DNA from: an uncultured Lachnospiraceae bacterium | Lineage (GTDB): Bacteria; Bacillota; Clostridia; Lachnospirales; Lachnospiraceae | Length of the DNA: 64,000 nt | Direction of reading: 5' to 3' | Assembly: GCA_934317005.1 (NCBI GenBank) | Contig: CAKREB010000001.1 | Location: forward strand, 62,001-126,000 | Shown: piece after piece, positions 60,495 through 64,000 of the stretch | Position numbering within the stretch: the stretch's first letter is position 1 | Layout of the letters: each line of letters opens with the position of its first letter | Notes under the pieces: model-generated | What the model was told of the DNA's origin: nothing | The model's database searches: none | Seen by the model: only the letters and a program-made list of their open reading frames with translations | Program-made: the position numbers and the translations under genes

Positions 60495-61052
60495 ATGCGG
60501 TTAGGTGATGAGAGAGCCACTTTTTTATCTCTGCCTCCTAATTTTCAGACAACAGAAAACAAGGCATTAGGTTATGCGGTTGACCGGCAAATGAAAAAGT
60601 TGATGCAGTTTATCCGCAAAGTGTCTGTTTGGTCTGATTTAGATAATGTGGAGCCAAAATACTATGATTATCTGGCAGCTTCTGTCCGTGCTCCGTTCTA
60701 TTCTTCGGAATATGACAATGATACGAAACTGGCCATCTTAAAAAAGGCACTGCAGACATATATGTTCGCCGGAACAATGTTGGCAGAGGAGCAAATGTTG
60801 TCAAATATCTTTTCGGATGCTAAGTTTGTGCCGTTCTGGGAGTATGGTGGCGAGCCGTATCACTTTAAGATCAAAGTGCCTTTTGAGCCATCTGAAGCAA
60901 TGATTGCACAGTTTTTGACGGTTCTTAAAAGGGTAAAAAGTCAGCGGAGTATTTTGGATGGAATGGAAACAAAGGAATATGAGATTGATATTCCTGTTTA
61001 TGTTGCAACAGGAGAAGTGCATTACATAAAACTGGAGGAGATTGATGACTAA
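60495..61052 (+). CDS. Tail protein I (gpI-like)
   Basis: 185 residues. SLPPNFQTTENKALGYAVDR then VEPKYYDYLAASVRAPFYSS follow the P2 gpI family of the baseplate. No gap to J; an 8-base overlap with the fibre gene. Confidence 0.85.
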   Translation: MRLGDERATFLSLPPNFQTTENKALGYAVDRQMKKLMQFIRKVSVWSDLDNVEPKYYDYLAASVRAPFYSSEYDNDTKLAILKKALQTYMFAGTMLAEEQMLSNIFSDAKFVPFWEYGGEPYHFKIKVPFEPSEAMIAQFLTVLKRVKSQRSILDGMETKEYEIDIPVYVATGEVHYIKLEEIDD

Positions 61053-61629
61053 CTTTAAGAAAACACAGCTCACGGCATTAGGAGAAGCGTTGGTTGGAAA
61101 ATCTGGAACGGATATCGTCTTTACAAAAGTAGAAGTAGGTTGCGGAACATATCTTGCCTCGGAGAGCGTGAGCGAAGCTATAGCTTTAAAAGAGCCGGTA
61201 CAGACAGTAAATATCAGCAGTGTTACTCACAAATCTGATACGCTAATAAGCATGAAATTTTTGATCTCAAATAAAGAAATCAAAAAGCCGTATCTGCTGA
61301 CAGAGATCGGTATTTATGCCAAAGATCCAAATGAAGGGGAAATACTATATGCTCTGTGCTACGCACTCCCACAGGATTCGCAGGAAGTGTTGGCATTTAA
61401 TGGAGAATTTGTATCCAGCATTATCATGTCTGTAAATATCCAGGTGTCAGGCTCAGCTAATGTAACAATCCTGCAAAGCGCAGGGTATGCACTGCAGCAA
61501 GATCTTGATGATTTGCGAGCAGTCATTGAGGCGAATATGAAAAAGTATGTGATAGGCGAAGGGATTGAGTTGTCCGTTGATGAAAATGGGATTTTGAACG
61601 TAATATACGATGATGGAGAGGAGGGGTAA
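61045..61629 (+). CDS. Tail-collar fibre protein (gpH N-terminal type)
   Basis: 194 residues. TNFKKTQLTALGEALVGKSG then FTKVEVGCGTYLASESVSEA match the fibre N-terminal domain that docks to gpI. Short for a whole fibre, so the distal part is likely the next gene. Start at 61045 after GGAGGAGATTG. Confidence 0.85.
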   Translation: MTNFKKTQLTALGEALVGKSGTDIVFTKVEVGCGTYLASESVSEAIALKEPVQTVNISSVTHKSDTLISMKFLISNKEIKKPYLLTEIGIYAKDPNEGEILYALCYALPQDSQEVLAFNGEFVSSIIMSVNIQVSGSANVTILQSAGYALQQDLDDLRAVIEANMKKYVIGEGIELSVDENGILNVIYDDGEEG

Positions 61630-61631
61630 CA

Positions 61632-62567
61632 TTGAAGAAAAATACACAGATAGCAGACAAACCAACCTTGGATGAAATAAAGGCTCTGCTGGATGGCACA
61701 AATGATGCTGCCTTATTACTGCAGATCAAGCAGCTGCTCGAAGAGACAAAAAAATCTGTAGCTGATGGGAAAAGTGCTTTAGCGTCTGCCATCAGCACAA
61801 AGGGTGTTAGCGCAGCATCAGACGGCACCTTTGCGCAGCTTGCAAGTGCGATAAAAAGTATCACAACGTTGTCAGCCGGGAGTGCGGACGCTACAGCAGC
61901 AGCCGGGCAGATCTTGAAAGGTGCAACCGCTTATGTTAAGGGTAATAAAGTTACCGGTACGATCGCAAGCCAAGGAGCGCAGACGATCACTCCCGGCACG
62001 AGTAATAAGACTATCGGGAGTGGGGTTTACCTAAGCGGTGCGCAAACGATCAAGGGGGATGCCAACCTTACTGCTGCAAATATTGTCAAAGGCAAATCTA
62101 TTTTTGGGGTTGTCGGATCAGCGGAAAATTTTATATTTACAGAAAAAGATGTCGGCACAGCTATGGGAACAGCTAATTATGCCACAGCGATTAAGACATG
62201 TGATTTTACACCGTATAAATTACAATACAGTACTCCTACCGGTTATGCGTATGCAGACTGTACCACGTCTTCGTGGAATCAAAATTTACCTCTATTCTGT
62301 GTACCACCAAGCGGAGTTACTATCAATTCCTTTCTCGGGGTGATAGGTGTATATCTTAAAATTACAAGTAGTACAGGAAAAATATGGGCAACGAAGCCTT
62401 TTAAGTTTACCTGGAATGATAGCAGTATTACGAGAAACATCACTGTTTATGGTGGCTCTACACAAAAAGTCGATGGCAGTGGGAAATTAGTAATGCAGCA
62501 GGGTACTAGTTCGAACGGAGAGTATGCTAATTTTGTAATAGATCATATTGTAGGACTATATATTTAG
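61632..62567 (+). CDS. Distal tail fibre / receptor-binding protein
   Basis: 311 residues from TTG at 61632 after GGAGAGGAGGGGTAACA. A helical N-terminus (SVADGKSALASAISTKGVSA), then repeats of the type QILKGATAYVKGNKVTGTIA and GSGVYLSGAQTIKGDANLTA, then a unique beta-rich C-terminal domain that would contact the host surface. A terminator follows. Confidence 0.8.
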   Translation: MKKNTQIADKPTLDEIKALLDGTNDAALLLQIKQLLEETKKSVADGKSALASAISTKGVSAASDGTFAQLASAIKSITTLSAGSADATAAAGQILKGATAYVKGNKVTGTIASQGAQTITPGTSNKTIGSGVYLSGAQTIKGDANLTAANIVKGKSIFGVVGSAENFIFTEKDVGTAMGTANYATAIKTCDFTPYKLQYSTPTGYAYADCTTSSWNQNLPLFCVPPSGVTINSFLGVIGVYLKITSSTGKIWATKPFKFTWNDSSITRNITVYGGSTQKVDGSGKLVMQQGTSSNGEYANFVIDHIVGLYI

Positions 62568-62593
62568 ATGCAGATAAAATAATGTTGAATATT

Positions 62594-62617
62594 AAAGCCA
62601 TTGTACGGCTTTTTTTT
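62594..62617 (+). terminator. terminator after tail fibre genes
   Basis: AAAGCC (62594-62599) / GGCTTT (62607-62612) and a run of T to 62617. Confidence 0.7.
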
Positions 62618-62649
62618 AATGCCAAAAAGGCAGGAAAGGAAGGTAAATT

Positions 62650-63174
62650 ATGGACAAATTACAAATCTATGCAGCTCAGCTTGGGCTGTCAACAATGGCT
62701 GCCGCCATTGCATCGCAATGTGGACTCTTGGGATGGATGCTGGTGGCAGTAGCAGCAGCAATGGTTATTGATTTTTTTGCCGGCATGGCTGCCAGCGCAA
62801 AAGAAGCAGTGGAACATCCGGACGATAAGGCATATGGTTGGAGCAGTCGGAAAGGGATGATCGGCATCTTCAAAAAATTTGGTTATATACTTGTCATTGT
62901 GGCATCGATGATCGTGGACTTTTTGATATACAAGATGTCGGGGGTATTGTCGGTCACGCTGCCGATGACCATGTTCTTTTCTACGTTAGTAACAGCGTGG
63001 TTTATTTTAAACGAGTGCTTGTCGATCACGGAAAATGCTGGTCGGATGGGGGTCAGAGTGCCAGTCTTTTTGACTAAGGTTATTACTGTGTTAAAGGGCA
63101 CAGTAGAAGATAAAGGAAATGTATTGAAGGAAGATATGGAAAGTGAGGAAACAGATTATGAAGAAAGAACATGA
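62650..63174 (+). CDS. Phage holin (holin_4 / PF05105 type)
   Basis: 174 residues with about four hydrophobic stretches: LLGWMLVAVAAAMVIDFFAG, YILVIVASMIVDFLIY, LPMTMFFSTLVTAWFILNEC. The VIDFFAGMAASAKE and WSSRKGMIGIFKKFGYI motifs are typical. It makes membrane holes for lysis. Site AGGAAGGTAAATT. Overlaps the endolysin gene by 17 bases. Confidence 0.88.
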   Translation: MDKLQIYAAQLGLSTMAAAIASQCGLLGWMLVAVAAAMVIDFFAGMAASAKEAVEHPDDKAYGWSSRKGMIGIFKKFGYILVIVASMIVDFLIYKMSGVLSVTLPMTMFFSTLVTAWFILNECLSITENAGRMGVRVPVFLTKVITVLKGTVEDKGNVLKEDMESEETDYEERT

Positions 63175-63787
63175 CGTTAGAATCGACAGAACAAAGTTGC
63201 ATCCGTGGCTTGACCAGAAATTGACGGTGTTGTTAAAAAAATGCGCAAAGAAAGGAATCTATCTGATCATTACAGAGGGATTCCGCAGTAAGGAATATCA
63301 AGATGCACTCTATGCAAAAGGAAGAACTGCTCCAGGTAAGATCGTAACCAATGCAAAGGGGAGTACATATTCAAGCCAGCATATGTGGGGGATTGCCTTT
63401 GACATTGCCATCAATGACAGCAAATTGCTGTACGACACAGCTACAATCAAAAAGGTAGCAAAGATCGCCAAAAAGATTGATCTTGGCTGGGGTGGAGACT
63501 GGACATCTATTGTTGATACTCCGCACTTTTATTTGCCAAAGTGGGGCAGCACCACCTCACAGTTAAAAGCTGCCTATGGTACACCAGATCGTTTTAAAAA
63601 GACGTGGACAAAAAGAGTATGGCGCAATAAAGGTTTGCTGCTTTATAAAGCAAGCACAAAGCTGACAGGATATTACGGCAGAATTGCGAATGGAAGCACA
63701 GTGGAAGTGCTGTATACTAAAGGATGGTACACAAAAGTGCGCTATCACGGTAAAACAGGATATGTAAATAAAAAGTTTGTAAAATAA
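63158..63787 (+). CDS. Endolysin, M15-type peptidase with SH3 domain
   Basis: 209 residues. The M15 zinc peptidase carries SSQHMWGIAFDIAIND (first His and Asp ligands) and DTPHFYLP (last His), as in L-alanyl-D-glutamate endolysins. A C-terminal bacterial SH3 domain (GLLLYKASTKLTGYYGRIAN, KVRYHGKTGYVNKKFVK) would bind the wall. Start at 63158 after GTGAGGAAACAGATT. Cleaves host peptidoglycan after holin action. Confidence 0.9.
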   Translation: MKKEHDVRIDRTKLHPWLDQKLTVLLKKCAKKGIYLIITEGFRSKEYQDALYAKGRTAPGKIVTNAKGSTYSSQHMWGIAFDIAINDSKLLYDTATIKKVAKIAKKIDLGWGGDWTSIVDTPHFYLPKWGSTTSQLKAAYGTPDRFKKTWTKRVWRNKGLLLYKASTKLTGYYGRIANGSTVEVLYTKGWYTKVRYHGKTGYVNKKFVK

Positions 63788-63829
63788 GCAGAGCAGATGT
63801 AATAGAATAAGCCTACCCCTTAAAAAGAA
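63788..63829 (+). pseudogene. relic of the type I toxin gene
   Basis: GCAGAGCAGATGTAATAGAATA (less than 2 changes from 27383-27404) is followed directly by AGCCTACCCCTTAAAAAG, which resembles 27547-27580. About 155 bases holding the toxin start and coding region are missing relative to the left copy. Confidence 0.65.
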
Positions 63830-63907
63830 ATAGAAAACCCCAGTGTTTCGGCACTGGGGTTTTTGTTTTGAAGTTAAACTGTATAGGCATCTCATTTCTC
63901 TTTGTCT
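63830..63907 (-). ncRNA. orphan antitoxin RNA, second copy
   Basis: About four in five bases match the left antitoxin region. It keeps the terminator (63834-63864), the leftward -10 TATAAT (63914-63919) and the block TCATTTCTCTT (63892-63902) exactly, while the other block is changed (AACTGTATAGG, 63877-63887). The -35 is weaker (TTATTC). No toxin lies next to it in the window. Confidence 0.65.
63834..63864. terminator. terminator of the lysis genes and orphan antitoxin
   Basis: AAAACCCCAGTG / CACTGGGG with TTTTT; bidirectional and nearly identical to 27587-27617. Confidence 0.85.
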
Positions 63908-63969
63908 ATTGACATTATAGTATATGCAAAAAAACAGAATAAATAAAAAGTAAAATACATTAAAAATAC

Positions 63970-63998
63970 TTGACAATATACCCAAAAGGGTATATAAT
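63970..63998 (+). promoter_or_regulatory. strong rightward promoter with CsoR-like operator
   Basis: TTGACA (63970-63975), 17 bases, TATAAT (63993-63998). The spacer holds ATATACCC-AAAA-GGGTATAT (63976-63995), a palindrome similar to ATACCC/GGGTAT sites of CsoR/CstR-family repressors. The gene it drives lies beyond the window. Confidence 0.65.
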
Positions 63999-64000
63999 TA

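Noticed and set aside
1..64000. tRNA or rRNA genes, and integration at a tRNA
   Set aside because: No cloverleaf or rRNA sequence was seen by eye, and the left junction is clearly within cotJC; a tRNA search program would settle it.

Overview
The window looks like a low-GC, spore-forming Clostridia chromosome, most likely Lachnospiraceae. The host genes (addBA, a glutamine-dependent NAD synthetase, paired ATPase-FtsX transporters, a hybrid histidine kinase, a family 2 beta-galactosidase, the cotJ spore-coat operon), strong AGGAGG ribosome sites and A/T-rich promoters all fit that group. No rRNA, tRNA, CRISPR array or insertion sequence was seen.

Host part, 1 to about 21416: the end of addB, then addA, nadE, an M56-like membrane protein that has lost its protease motif, two fused ABC transporter genes, a hybrid kinase, beta-galactosidase, then cotJA, cotJB and only the first 31 codons of cotJC. 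CotJC reads normally up to its conserved QYGG and then runs into foreign DNA and a stop.

Prophage part, about 21416 to beyond 64000: a large serine recombinase lies directly against the broken cotJC, so this is the left attachment junction; the right junction and the rest of cotJC are outside the window. Next come an immunity locus (XRE repressor plus ImmA), an AT-rich three-gene cargo cassette, and a dense toxin-antitoxin region (27.2-29.3 kb) holding a type I pair of Fst/RNAII layout, a RelE-type pair, a holin-like small toxin and HicAB. A second divergent XRE switch (30.1 kb) starts a run of small early genes. Then follow a structured non-coding stretch (33.2-33.5 kb), ParA, ParB, SSB, a RinA-like regulator, an array of 15-bp iterons, a replication initiator, a second HicAB and a small tyrosine recombinase. 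Partition genes, iterons, addiction modules and a possible resolvase together resemble plasmid maintenance, so the element may live as a phage-plasmid once excised.

Virion part, 41.4-63.8 kb: a lambda-like head module (Nu1/GpA terminase, portal, protease with a nested scaffold, decoration protein, capsid) is joined to a P2-like contractile tail (sheath, tube, frameshifted chaperone, tape measure, X, D, V, U, W, J, I, fibres), then holin and endolysin. After the endolysin comes a second antitoxin-RNA copy without its toxin and, at the last bases, a strong promoter with a CsoR-like palindrome facing an unseen gene.

The observations most worth following are the cotJC interruption (a possible sporulation-regulated excision switch), the type I toxin-antitoxin locus with its distant orphan antitoxin, the paired stem-loops with identical loops, the dispersed GGTGTCGG/CCGACACC palindromes, and the phage-plasmid gene set.
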